Shown here: positions 33,201 through 44,500 of the stretch, in pieces
Numbering within the stretch: the stretch's first letter is position 1
Layout of the letters: every line of letters starts with the position of its first letter
Assembly (NCBI GenBank): GCA_029449235.1
Contig: JANATG010000006.1
Location: forward strand, 1,240,001 to 1,304,000
Reading direction: 5' to 3'
DNA: 64,000 nt
Source: Linnemannia schmuckeri
Taxonomy: Eukaryota > Mortierellomycota > Mortierellomycetes > Mortierellales > Mortierellaceae
The notes under the pieces: model-generated
Database searches by the model: none
Seen by the model: the letters and a program-made list of their open reading frames with translations, nothing else
What the model was told of the DNA's origin: nothing
Made by a program: the position numbers and the translations under genes

Positions 33201-35374
33201 AGGGTGCTGCCGCTGACAAGGCGAACGAGATCAAAGGCACTGCTGTCAAGAAGGCAAACGAGGCTACCGAGGAGGCTAAGGACACTACCAACGCCGCTAC
33301 TCATAAAGCAAACGAACTCAAGGGCGCTGCCGTCAAGAAGTCTAACGAGGCTACCAAGAAGGCCAGGGACGCTACCAACAAGAACACCGTTCAGCCCTTC
33401 AATGGCGCTGAGAAGAAGGTTGAGAACGCCGTGGAGGATGCCGAGAAGAAGGCTGAGGGTGCTGTCAAGAACGCTACTGAGACTGCCCATAAGGTCAAGG
33501 ACACTGACGTCGCGAAGCCTGGTGAAGTTACCCAGGCCACCGCTGATACAGTCGAGGATGTCGAGAAAAAGGTTGAGGGCGCTGTCAAAAACACTGGAGA
33601 GACTGCTCACCATGTCAAGGACGTCGCTGTCAAGAAGACCAACGAGGCTGCTAACATGACCAACGAGTTCAAGGACACCGCTGTCATGGAGGCGAGCGAG
33701 GCTGCTAAGGATACCAAGTACGCTGTCGACGCCGCTACCGAGAAGGCAAACGAGGCCAAGAATGACGCAGTTGAGAAAGCCTATGAGATTGTTGGAGAGG
33801 TCAAGGGCGCTGTCGGTGCTGCCACTGAGAAGGCGAGCGAACTCAAGGAAGCTGTTGTCGAGAAGGCAGACGAGGCAATCGAGCAAGCTAAGGATGTCAT
33901 CGACAGGACCGTCGTCCAACCCATCAAGAACGCTGAGAAGAAGGTTGAGGACTCTGTCAAGTACGCTACCGAAACTGCTTATAAAGCCAGGGATGCCGCT
34001 GTCGAGAAGGCTGGCGAGGTTGCCCATGCTGCTGCGGATACTGTCAAGGGTACCGAGAAGAAGGTCGAGGGTGCTATCAGGAACGCTACTGCGACCGCCT
34101 ACAAAGCCAAGGATGCCACTGTTGAGAAAGCCGGTGAAGTTGGTCACACCGCCACTGATGCTGCCCAAGATGCCGAGAAGACGGTGGAAAGCGCTGTCAT
34201 GAGCGCTTCCGCGACTGCTCATAAAACCAAAGATGTCGCCGTCAAGAAAGCTGGAGAGGTTGCCCTTGCCGCGGCAGAGGCTGTCAAGGATGCTGCGAAG
34301 CAGCTCGAAAGTGCGGTCAAGTATGTCGCCGAGGTTACTAAGGACGCTAAGGATGCCGATATCGGGAAGGCTAATGAAGTCGCTCAGGCTGCCGCTGATG
34401 CCGTCAAGGATGCTGAGAGGAAGCTCGAAGATGCCGACAAGCGCGCTGCCGAGGTTGCTAAGGACGCCAAGGATGCTGCTGCTGTGAAGGCTGGCCGGGT
34501 GACTCATGCTACTGCCGATGCCCTCATGGGTGCAGAGAAGAGGCTTCAGGATGCCGTTAAGGATGCTTACGACAGCTTTGACGACGGATCGCTCATCGAT
34601 GCCGACGAGGATGAATCGCTGGACGAAATGGACGAAGATACTCCTTCAGACTCTGCTTTCAAGACCGATTCTGCTGCAACTACCGCAAGTACCGCCAATT
34701 CCCCTGTGGCCGCCTTATCAGCCCACACCAGAAGCGCATCTCCCACCGGGATTGCCCAGAATGCGGTGGACGGGGCTGTAGAAGAGCTTGCAGATGTCGC
34801 CGAGAGTCTGTCGAGTATGTTTGCGGGGTTCAAGGACTCTGTCGCTCGCGCTTTGAAGGATGTCAAAGATATGGCCAGCCATGTTGGACCCGCTTTGGCC
34901 CCGGCCTCTATATCTGTCTCGCCTGCCCATGCTACTGGACACTTGGAGTTGAGCTCCTCTTCTTCGTCTTCTTCGTCTTCGAATGTGTTCAAGCAAACCA
35001 ACTCCAAGCAAATGAAGGCTGTTACTGCTGCTCCTGCTGCTTCTGCTGGTCCTTCAGTCGATGCACCACCAACACACGAGGAGGAGAACAAGAACCTCGA
35101 CGGTATGCTTGATGGACGCTCCTATAGCGATGTCGTCAAGGTCACTCCTGTAACAACCCCTAAGCTCTCCGCCTCCAAGCTCCCTGGCGGCTTTCCTAGT
35201 GCTCCTGCTACTGACGACAGCTCGGTCCACTCTCACGATGAAACCCTTGCCTCTTCTTCGGATGACCATTCAGCACCATCAACCAAGGCTCAAGAGTTTA
35301 CCGTGGACCAATCTGGAAACAAGGTGCCCGTGGTCGATGCTCGTCGCGATTCTGGATTCAATCTTTTGACGTGA
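30229..35374 (+). CDS. Membrane-anchored protein with LEA/apolipoprotein-like helical repeats, unknown function
   Basis: Six exons (30229-30991, 31099-31224, 31322-31387, 31486-31515, 31611-32090, 32196-35374), 1547 aa. Not a family I can name. A His-run (HHHHHG) precedes one strong hydrophobic segment at 171-193 (LLLLSLPLMLLFLSSCLML), probably a membrane or lipid-droplet hairpin anchor. An Ala-rich moderately hydrophobic segment follows in exon 5 (GGVLGAATVTVATLASTAQAA). Residues about 734-1280 are amphipathic Ala/Lys/Glu/Val-rich helix with degenerate repeats of about 40 aa (EKKVEGAVKNATETA, EKAGEVAHAAADTVK), like group 3 LEA proteins or exchangeable apolipoproteins. The motif PTYAAVARG recurs as PTYAAIA and SYSDVVK. 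By analogy it could coat membranes or lipid droplets or protect against desiccation; this is inference. All five introns are phase 1. Confidence 0.78.
33408..34560 (+). repeat. Degenerate tandem repeat coding for about 40-aa amphipathic helical units
   Basis: Roughly eight to nine diverged copies of a unit of about 120 bp inside exon 6 of the repeat-protein gene. Each unit encodes a variant of EKKVEGAVKNATETAxKxKD followed by AVEKAGEVAxAAADTVKD. Copies differ at many codons, so expansion is not recent. Confidence 0.8.
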
Positions 35375-35508
35375 ATGCTGGGGTGGTCTGCGGGCCGGTC
35401 CATGTATGATTCCTTTGATGATACGATTGACGAGGAATGAGAATACACCCGTGTACACACACACAACACGCTGCACACTATCTTTTTCTAATCATTTGCA
35501 TTTGCAAT

Positions 35509-35514
35509 AATAAA
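35509..35514 (+). promoter_or_regulatory. Poly(A) signal AATAAA of the repeat-protein gene
   Basis: AATAAA 135 bp past the stop, just before the A-run/G-run that separates it from the convergent MFS gene. Confidence 0.45.
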
Positions 35515-35578
35515 TATATGTTTTATAAAAGAAAAATAGAATGGTATCTACAGGGACTGTAAAAAAAGAAAAAAAAAA

Positions 35579-35594
35579 GGGGGGGGGGGGGGGG
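35579..35594. repeat. G16 homopolymer following an A-rich tract
   Basis: Sixteen consecutive G on the plus strand directly after an A-tract (35559-35578), then further G-runs to about 35607. It lies in the 273-bp tail-to-tail gap between the repeat-protein and MFS genes. Confidence 0.85.
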
Positions 35595-35647
35595 TGGAGG
35601 GGGGGAGAGAATTGCCAGATTTTACAGTGGCCTGCAAGGTTCTAGGT

Positions 35648-38127
35648 TTAGACATTCGAAGCTCGACGACTAAGCTCTCGCTGACGGATCATGAACGAGA
35701 GCACAGCACAAGTGCCCGTCAAGGCCGCACAGGTATACCACACAAACTCAGGCATCGTCTCCACAGTCAACGCATAAACCCACGAGATCACGACTGGCGA
35801 CAGGATCCCCGACATCGATTCCAGTACCTGAACCGCTCCCAAGACTGCACCAAACTGCGAAGGTTCGACTTGACTGGTGATCAGCGACTTCAGGGAAGGT
35901 GCAGTAATGATACTGATCGCGTGCAGACCCGCCCAAACGTAGAAGATCCATGTTTCAGTTGCGAGTCCATAGCCGACATAGGTGGTTGAGTTGATTATAA
36001 AGCCCCCGCGGATGATCCAAGTATCCAGCATCAAGTCGTCGCGAGCTTTTTCTGATTTCTTTTGTTGTTCCGCTTGCCGCTTGCTGGTTTGGGAGGAGTC
36101 GGTGCCTACAGAGTTCTTGTGAGGAGCTGCTGCTGCTGAGGAGGATGATGAAGATGCGATCGAAGAGTAGTTGGGCGGGGCGGTATTTAAGAGGGTGGCT
36201 GACGATTTGCGGCGACGGCGTCCTTGGGAGGACTCCTCGTCATCCGAAAGGTTCAGCGCAGCCTCGCCCAGGTGTTCGATACTCGAAGCCACAGCGGGGT
36301 CATCCAGTCCCACCAAGATCCGATCAGGATGGTCGCCAATAATACCACTCTTGGTATAACTGTCGTTACAATCCTGACGCTCAGCAGCCCTTGGATGAGT
36401 CGATGAGGAAGAAGAAGCGTGGAAGTGATCATCCCTCTTGTTGGGTCCCTTATGCGCCTGACTCTCAGAAGCCAGCGCCTGCCGCTTCTTATTATTCCAT
36501 TTGTGGAAGGAATGTGCCAAGATTGGCGAGAGGATCAGCAACGAGATTAAACGGATTGAGGACCCCAAAAAGTACAACACCCCGCCCTCAATTTCAGTCC
36601 AGTTAAAGGCCTTGTTGGTATATAAGATCAACACCGCGAAGGTACCTTTGATGGCCAGAGTCTGGAGGAAGGAAATGGCGGCGAGGATGATAAAGTTGGT
36701 GTTGTGACCGTTAGGCTTGAAGAACCTCAAAGACCGGACTACATGGGAATGCCAGGCGACGTTTTCCTGAGATCGTTTGCTGGATGCTGCGGCTTGCATG
36801 GCTTTAGGGCCTATGGCTTCTTCGTATAGTTGTCGGATGTGGGGCGATTGTTTGCTGGGCAGGGACTCAGGAAGCAAGAAGATGAGGAATCCTCCCGAGA
36901 TCACAGTGGAGACGAAGCATATCTGGAGGAGCGTCATGAAGCCCTTGGCTTCAGCTAACACGCTCCCGATTGGTGGTCTGCATGGTAAAAAAGAATTGAT
37001 ATTGGGAGGTTAGGTGAGACTTTCATAAATGTATACGTTCGACTCCTAAATGCGTGTCCTACAGAGAGCGAGAGAGAGACTTACCCGACCATGAGTCCAA
37101 CGAAGAGACAGGCATGGAGCCTCGAGTAAATTAAACTCCTCTTGCTGGTAGCGGTACAGTCGGCAGCATAGGCCATACTCATTGTGGCATTCAGACTTAT
37201 GCCTCCCAGGAGCCCTGCGACGGTGGCCATGATATAAAGCAGAGGGAACCCAACCTGGTCCCACCAATTGCCCATAATCGCCAGACAGCAGAGCGTGATC
37301 ACGTTACTTACACAGCCGACCATCATCAGCTTGACACGGCCGTGTTTGTCACTCAAGGATGACCAGTATCCAATTGACAGCGTGCCTGTAGCAAGGAGGT
37401 CATTGAAGAATGCGAAGTGAAAAAAAGGAGAGAAGGGTTGAGCGTCAGATACTGTAGACCCCAAGATCCACATTGTGGATACTTCCTCCCCTTCCATTTC
37501 GCACAACGTGAGAAGGGATATTTTGCAAAATATTTTTTTCAATTCAATGACCGCCCGATCATGCCATCATACATGTTAAAAGAGTACAACTGTATACATA
37601 CCACAGATGCCTCCCAGGACTTGCATCACCGCCAACGCTTTCGCTGTAAAGGCCTGGATCTCGTGAACCTGGCACTCCTTGGGTGGACTGAAGGCATTCA
37701 TCTCCCCTATCAACATTGATGACGGTGAATGCGTCATTGTGCTCAACAACCCGGCGGTGAGTTGAGTTGCAGCACCGGCAGTTGCCATGATGGTCGAGTT
37801 CGAGGGCGGATACCGGTTCATGTATTCTCTGCAAAGAAGCGTGATCTCGAACTGACTCAACGGCACGGTCAACATTCCGCCGCTGATAGCGACGAGTCCG
37901 TAGAGGGGGAAGAGCCAAATGGCTGAGGGGCGCTTGTACCAAGGGAGGTGCTCCTTTAGGATCTGAGCGTAGATGGTGGTGGCGTCGACGTCCTCTTCGG
38001 GCTCGGTAGAGGTGCTAGGTTCAGACAAGAGGGGTGAATCCTCGCGCTGTTCTGCCTCCCAGAGAGTGTTATCTGAGGCGTCATGGGGAACATTCGGCCG
38101 CCTGCTGATATCGTCTGTAGCAGTCAT
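35648..38127 (-). CDS. Major facilitator superfamily transporter
   Basis: Three exons, 38127-37602, 37385-37085 and 36977-35648; 718 aa. MFS carriers move small solutes by uniport or proton-coupled transport; the substrate cannot be read from the sequence. The hydrophilic N-terminus (about 67 aa) holds an acidic dileucine motif, E29DSPLL34, a known vacuole/lysosome sorting signal. TM1 starts near residue 68 (IWLFPLYGLVAISGGMLTVPL). Exon 2 gives the loop 2-3 motif A (SLSDKHGRVKLMMVG) after the junction GTLSIGYWSSLSDKHG, the signature position in MFS. A cytoplasmic central loop of about 200 residues, Ser/Arg/His-rich, separates the two halves. The C-terminal half ends with GTCAVLSFMIRQRELSRRASNV. 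Best match by eye is the tetracycline-resistance-like (TCR/Tet, Hiat1-related) fungal MFS group, which also has the conserved CQ..E.QA.TAK segment. Confidence 0.88.
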
Positions 38128-38418
38128 GGCTGCAGTTTATGTGTATGTATGAATGAATATAAGTCTGTGGATGGAAGAACAAGGGCGTGAACGAAGAGTT
38201 AGCAAGAGTGACCGAGGGAGAGGAAGAGGGAGGGCTGGGCTGAGGGTTATCCTGTGAGACTGATAAACACTTTCTTCATTTGGAGAGAAGACGAGGAAAG
38301 TATTTGTACTCTCCTGGGTAAAGAGGTTTTCAGTCTTTTTGCGAAGTGGTTTGTAGTCCTAGTGGTAACGGTCTCGCCTCTGTTCCTGCCTCTGTTGTCT
38401 GGATGAAATACTCATTCG

Positions 38419-38419
<1 letters not shown>

Positions 38420-38463
<44 letters not shown>
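38420..38463. repeat. Poly(T) tract of 44 bases
   Basis: Longest homopolymer in the window: 44 T on the plus strand, uninterrupted. It lies about 290 bp upstream of the MFS start codon (A-tract on the MFS coding strand). Confidence 0.9.
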
Positions 38464-40029
38464 CCTGCGTGCGTGTTCATTGGTGATGACCACTCAACTC
38501 ATTTCACTCTGTCGTTGTCCCTCTGTCTCTTACAACATTGCTGGTAATGACCAGAGTTGGCTCAATCTACAACCGCATTTCAAATCAGTTCTTTTTAGGA
38601 AGAACAAGTGCCCTCACTCCTGCTCTCGTCCAGTCGCCTTGCAGAGAAAGAGAGACAGAGTGACAGAAGGGGCAAAAAAGGGGTGTACCCAATCGTGGTC
38701 GAGGACGCGTACTGTACCTGCACACAATAAAAAGACAGCCGTTTGAAAAAGGAGGAATTGGAGAGGGAGATAAAAAAGTTGATATACAGGGTGCCCTAGG
38801 GGTGGAGAACCAGATACAGTGCAGAGAGAGAGGAGGAAAGAAAAGATGGTAGTAAAAAAGGAGCGAAAAAGAGAGAGAGAAGAGAGGGTAGTGAAAGGAA
38901 AAGAGAGGGAGGCAGACAAGAGAGAAACAAAGAAGTGAAAAAGAAGGTGTAAAATCAGGAACAATCGGTAAAAGGATAAAGGCGCGATGGAGAGTGATAC
39001 TGATAGAAGAAGCCGCAAACTGTCGTGCCCCTTACGATAGACAACGAAAGGGCACTTTTACTTTTTACGTTTTACTTTACTAATTGAATGTGTCCACCCA
39101 TTCGAACAAGGGCTATTGCAAGGTGTATAGTCTACATCTTGTTTGCTTCGAATGCTCTTTCTTTTACCTGTGATCTCTTGCTTCTCGCTTGAACACAAAA
39201 TATTTTTGAACTATGCTTGAAAAGGCAAAGATAACCTTCTTGCCGGCCATCTCCATCCGTGAAATACAAATCCTACACCCCCTATTTCACATTCTCAATG
39301 CAAAAAACGTGTGGTTGTGCTCACCCTCCTCTTATTGTTGACACAAATCAACACCAACAACAACAACAACGACAACAACAACGACAATGCAAGCAAGACC
39401 ACATCCCTCCTCTCTCTGGAGCTCCTAGCTCGTCCACTCATGCTACATCATTTGCTCACAGGAGATAAAGTAACGCTACTGAAAAAAGTTCTCACTCGAA
39501 TCTGAAAACAATACAACCTCCTGTATTACAGGCTTCAAAGGCAGCAGATCACCTACAAAAAGGGCAAGAAAAAAGGGGGGGGGGAATTCATGCTCACTCT
39601 TAAACGAACAACAACAAACAGCATGGCATTGAGAGATGAGATTCATTAGTTAAAGGGAAGATAATCTTGTCTTTTGTGAGAAAAAAAGATAACTTCAAAG
39701 TGAAAGATGGACGGACTTATTTTGATAGGATAGGGGGTAGAGACTTGCTCCTATCTCGTCCGCTCTCATATCCTGGTCTGAACATTCAAGAACCTGACAT
39801 CTCGATCAAGGCCTTGGCCTTGATGCTTTCGCTCGTTCGAGATTCCCAAGGGGTGGACAAAACGTACTTCAACGCACGAATGATGAGGCGGAAAAGAGAT
39901 GTGCTCGATAAGAAAAAGCGATGCAATTTCATTCATTCGTCTTGTTGCTTGGTGACGCTCAGTATTCTGGAATAGCTGTCGCGCGCAGGCATTTCGTCTC
40001 GCAACCATCGTTTGAGTTACTTCGTTTTC

Positions 40030-40311
40030 CTAGAACAGTGTTAGGACATCCACCCTTGACTCGACCTCCTGGATAAGTCGATCTTGTCTCGCCTTCTGAA
40101 AGTCCGTGTCCAATGGCATAGCTTGAATGTCGGTAAAGGGCTTGAGCGCCTGCACTTCAGGCTCCGAAGTGACAGAAAGACTGTACCCAACACAGACATC
40201 CTCGAAAGTCCACGCAGCAAAGCTCTTGCTCGGAGTCTCCAGTGAGATAGTCAACTTGGTTTTGGATGTTGTTTCTGATAGTTTTGAACATCTTCTAAAG
40301 GCCTTCATCAT
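40030..40311 (-). pseudogene. Unidentified 93-codon frame, possible remnant
   Basis: This frame has protein-like, non-repetitive composition (FEDVCVGYSLSVTSEPEVQ... to DRLIQEVESRVDVLTLF) and ends at a stop. It has no convincing upstream exon or start context and I recognise no family. It lies downstream of the Crinkler-like remnant on the same strand, so it may be the decayed C-terminal part of the same gene, but no continuous frame links them. It may equally be chance. Confidence 0.25.
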
Positions 40312-40754
40312 CGCGTATCCGCGCTGGTTTGACCCTCCCGTCGTAACTAAAAATTTCCAGGCTATCGTCGTGTATACTGTAGATACTCATTAAAGATGTT
40401 CTTCCTCAGGTCGTCCAGCGTCACCACTATGACCGATCAAGTAAACATGACTTTCTTCTCAGGGTTGACAACAATCCAAGACCTATTATTATTAATATCA
40501 TTTTTTTTTAAAAAAAAAAGAATAAATGGGAGTTATCCCTTCGTCTGTCAAATGACATAAACGCAGCTTGACATGTATGCGCTTACTGATAGACGAATCA
40601 TGGACTTCGGACAACTGCTTGCGTAACGCACAAACATCAGTGGGTGCGCCATCTATGCATCAGAGACCCTGAATCAAGGTTAACATTACACTTAAATAGT
40701 TCACGCCAGTTATGCAGTTGGACCAGCGTGAGGCAACAATACCTGAGGATAGTA

Positions 40755-41070
40755 GCGAAGGTCGCTGGACGATTATGTGAATCGTTTTTTAGGCGGCTTG
40801 TCTGGAAAGTGATCGACAACATCGTCTGCTGGGTTGGGCTCAGTTGCTGCCTCATGAAACGCGTTCAGGACGATTGGCCTGTGCTTGTTGACTGTAACAA
40901 TAAGGATCGAGACACCCCAGTAGGCGAGGTCCTTGGACAGCGTGTTTATTACAGTCGGGCACTGATGAGCACCTAGAGGTCAGTGGTGTCTGCTGATGGT
41001 TGATGGACAACGCGTTCGACTGAGGTTCGCCACCGACGAGCCAGGACAGGTTCAGGCGGTCGTCGATCAT
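40755..41070 (-). pseudogene. Decayed Crinkler (CRN)-family N-terminal module
   Basis: On the minus strand an ATG at 41070 opens a frame with NLSWLVGGEPQSNALSIN. This matches the start of CRN ubiquitin-like N-terminal domains in chytrids, Mortierella and Rhizophagus (hydrophobic, then VxGE...NAFSV/I). After about 33 codons the similarity continues in another frame with LSKDLAYWGVSI and KHRPIVLNAF (CRN: LTLW.VSI ... PI.L), then FPDKPPKK. At the A6 run (40785-40790) similarity moves to the third frame with KTIHIIVQRP, the highly characteristic end of the CRN N-terminal domain (IHVIVQRP). Two frame changes and stops in every frame make this a pseudogene. CRN proteins are effector-like and also occur in non-pathogenic fungi. 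No intact C-terminal effector domain is visible downstream. Confidence 0.72.
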
Positions 41071-41285
41071 GATGTTTTGAAACAGCAGATGAAAAGAAAG
41101 TGGAAGATGCAAAGAAGGCAAAAGATGAGATAAAGCATCCGCCCTCATCCTTTTTTTCTTCGCAGACAACAGACACAGACACAAGATGAACACAAGCAAC
41201 CGTTCTCACACACTCGCTTGCCGCCATCTATCACAAAGAAACACGCCATCCCGTTCGCCATCATCAACAAAAGACGAGGGGCGAC

Positions 41286-41291
41286 TTTATT
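41286..41291 (-). promoter_or_regulatory. Possible poly(A) signal of the Zn2Cys6 gene
   Basis: AATAAA on the minus strand about 280 bp past the stop codon. A weaker candidate because of the distance. Confidence 0.3.
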
Positions 41292-41570
41292 TTACTAGTA
41301 TAGATGTTGTGGATGGGCGAATTGTAAAGAAAAAAATCTGCAATCCATCAGTGGCCCATCCATAATCGACATTCTGTCGGGAACGTTAGGAAGAAGCTAA
41401 CGATGCTTGAAAATAAAAATGGCTGCATTTTTTGAGCAATTACAATTAGCTATGTACATGTACAATGGAAAGGGAACTTTGTGTGGGAATAAGAGGGTGC
41501 CGAACAAGAGAAGTGGTGTGCTCGTCTCTGTCTAATGATAGAATGAACCTAAAGAAATTAGCAAAAAATC

Positions 41571-44500
41571 TCAACACTCCATAGCTTGACCATCAAACAA
41601 GAGCGTGTTGACCTTGTCAACATCCTTCTGACTAGCGTCTACACCACTCGACTTGTCCTGCCCCTGCTGTTGCTGCTGTTGGAGACCGCTGTTGGTACCA
41701 CTAAGACCCATGACGGCGACTTTTGTCAACGATGCCAGGAACGCCTCTCGTGCTGCTGCCGTCGCCTTAGCTCCGTCCACATCCACATCATCGAATTGGC
41801 ATTGGATCTGGACATCGTGTCTTGAGGTTGATGATGATGAGGAGGAGGAGGAGGAAGTTGTAGGGGAAATGAATAGATCCGGATCGTCAGAGAGGGACGA
41901 TGATTCCATATCCATGTCATCTGAAAAGATGGCCGGTGGAGAAGGAGGATCGGCTGTGTCATCCTCCATCATCGCGTGAAGCTGTTGTTGCTGTTGTTGT
42001 ATTTGAGCAGAAGTAGCGGCGCTAGTGGCGATGGTGGGCGTGGAGGTAGCAGTCGACTGGTGGTGCGACTGAGTTTGGTGCATCTGGAGGACAGATGTCA
42101 GATTCGAGGTCAGCTCTTGCATAAGGCTCTGAGTCTGTGCAGCTGTGAAGGCGTTTGTCGAGACGTCGCTGCTTGCAGTGGAGGTGGTGGTGGCGGAAGT
42201 GGAAGTAGTACATGTGGGGGAACTGAACTGGATGTGGTTGTCCTGCACCACTGCATGACTTTGAGAATGGACGATGGGCTGCTGTAGCTGTTGACGTTGC
42301 TGAATATGAACTGGAGCAGTTGGCTGGTACTGTAGAAGGTGGGATTGCTGTTGCTGTTGAAGTTGTTGAGTTGTCTGCACATGAGCCTGCTGTTGCTGCT
42401 GTTGCAATGGGGATACGTCAAAGCCAAAAGAAGACGTGTCGGTGCCAAAGGGATCCACACTGGCGTCGGGAGTACCGGTCACCGAGTCGATCTGACCAAA
42501 CAGCATCGAGTCGATTGGGGCCAGGCGCAGGGCCTCGGGCAGCTCAAGCGGGTCAGCAAAGAACTGCTGTTCCTGTTGAGGATCCGTTCCTCCAAAGGCG
42601 ATAGCAGCCATAGCAACGGCAGTGGCGATCTGGGCCTGCCACATGGAGCTCAGCGTTGTCGCGCTTTGGTCTTTGGTCGATTCGGGCAAAGGCATCGAAA
42701 AGTTACCATAAGGATGACGAAGCTGGATCGAGGGCGTAGGACCGGGACCATCCTTGGCAAGCTTGGCCAGACGGGCAGCCTCATAGATGTTACCAATGGA
42801 GGCAGACTGGAGCTGGGTCATGTCCATGAAGGGCGCGACAAAGGTCGAAATGTCGATGAACGAGGCTGCCATCTCGGTCGGAACAGAGCTGGTCTGACTG
42901 GCAAAGACATCCAGAGCCACGGCGATTAAGGACTCGGCAACGGGGAAGGTCCTGACCAACTCATGGGCAGCCTTGACAGTCTTGGAGAGACCGGCTCGAG
43001 TCGTCTCGCGATTGCTTGGGGTAGGCGTAATGGCGTTGTGTACGTGAACAGTACCAGCAGATACTAGGCAAGCCATACCATAGTAGCAAGTATCACGGAG
43101 CTGACCGTGGAGCATCAAAGAATCGGCAATGTGGCACACATTGGTCGCAGCCGCTGTGCAGATGTTGCGAGAGGACAACAAAAAGTTAGAATCGATCGAC
43201 TCACTGTTGACGGGACGGAGGTAGGGCCGGTGAAGGATCGTCAGAGTCGTGTAGTAGAACATGTGCATAAGTGCTGTGGGGGGAGAGGGTGGGTGGTTCG
43301 AGTTAGGTGACATGGTGTAAGGCGTATACATGAGCTCGTTTGGGAGCGACAAGAACCAGGAAGTGAGACTGTTGTGCAACTGAGGGAGCTGTGTCCGGGA
43401 GATGTCGGCGAGGAAGGAACCATTGATCTCAGCCTCGATACAGTGCATCGTGTCGAGGACCTTGCCTAACTGCATGAACAACTTGATCGACCAAATCAGA
43501 CGACAGGAGATGACGCTCTCGGGTTCATAAGGGTACTCGACGGTGTCCTCACCAAGGACGTCTACGATCCATTCATCAGTGGGCATCTGGACGTTGAATC
43601 CCTCGTCGCGCAGAGTCATAGGACGACCCAGGATAGCGCTGCCCAAGCGATCCGCCATATACAAAGACCACCACAGGCGCTTCCTGACCTCAGCCTCCTC
43701 AGGCTCATCCACATTAACATCCTGACGATGTAGGCCAATATCCTATTGCAAGAATACAATTGATTGTTAACAGTGGTTCCAAATCAAAAAATTAGCGGCC
43801 AATAAAAGTCAGAAAAATAATACGCGACACGCGGACGCGACGCCACATGACTTACTTGAGCAATCCTAATCGACATGCCAGTATACAACCAGCCACCAGA
43901 GTAATTGCCCGTCGCGTACTGGTGATGGGCCATCAGCAGTAATGCTTGCACTGTGCTGATCCTCGAGACATGATACGTCTCATCCAGAATAATCTTGGCC
44001 CGGTTAAAGTACTTTGTCGACTCCTGCTTGAGTGCCGGGTCATCCGAGTACCAGCACGCATTGCTGAAGATTGCATTGAGGATCAATATCTGTGAAAGGT
44101 CTGGTCGGTTCTGGCGGAAGTCGTCCATGAATGTCCTGCGGATGAACATGGGCGCAAAGGGGTACATGAACTGGAAGTAGAGGTTGAGGAGGACCTCCAT
44201 CTGCTCTTTGGATGGCAACTCTCGTTCGCTGGTCATCTGAAGCGAATGCGACCACAGATCGCTGTCGTTCAGGTGTGCCATTGGAAGAGGATCTACAAGG
44301 GCGTTACAAATATAATGTGGTCAGTTAGTGTGCTCCATGAGCGACCATGACATCGGATAAAATATGAATAAAATAAAGACTTACACACTCCCTGGCGGTA
44401 ACGAGAGCTCAGCTGGCAAACATAGAACCCAGAACTACTTCCATGGAAACTAGAGCACCGAAACAAAATATACATAGCGGCGTTAATGTCAAAATTATTT

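Larger units (their letters stand above)
38128..41570. other. Gene-poor interval between MFS and transcription factor genes
   Basis: About 3.4 kb. It contains the MFS promoter, a 44-T tract (38420-38463), A/T-rich and purine-rich non-coding DNA, the Crinkler-like remnant (40755-41070) and an unexplained 93-codon frame (40030-40311). No intact gene recognised. Confidence 0.6.

Noticed and set aside
32984..34507. 507-codon open frame antisense to the repeat domain, hydrophobic and Leu/Ser-rich
   Set aside because: It is the mirror of the Ala/Lys/Glu repeat codons, where stops are suppressed by codon bias. It has no own conserved motif and no credible promoter.
38340..38420. Possible tRNA gene
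   Set aside because: A-box-like sequence only. No acceptor stem pairing and no TPsiC arm.
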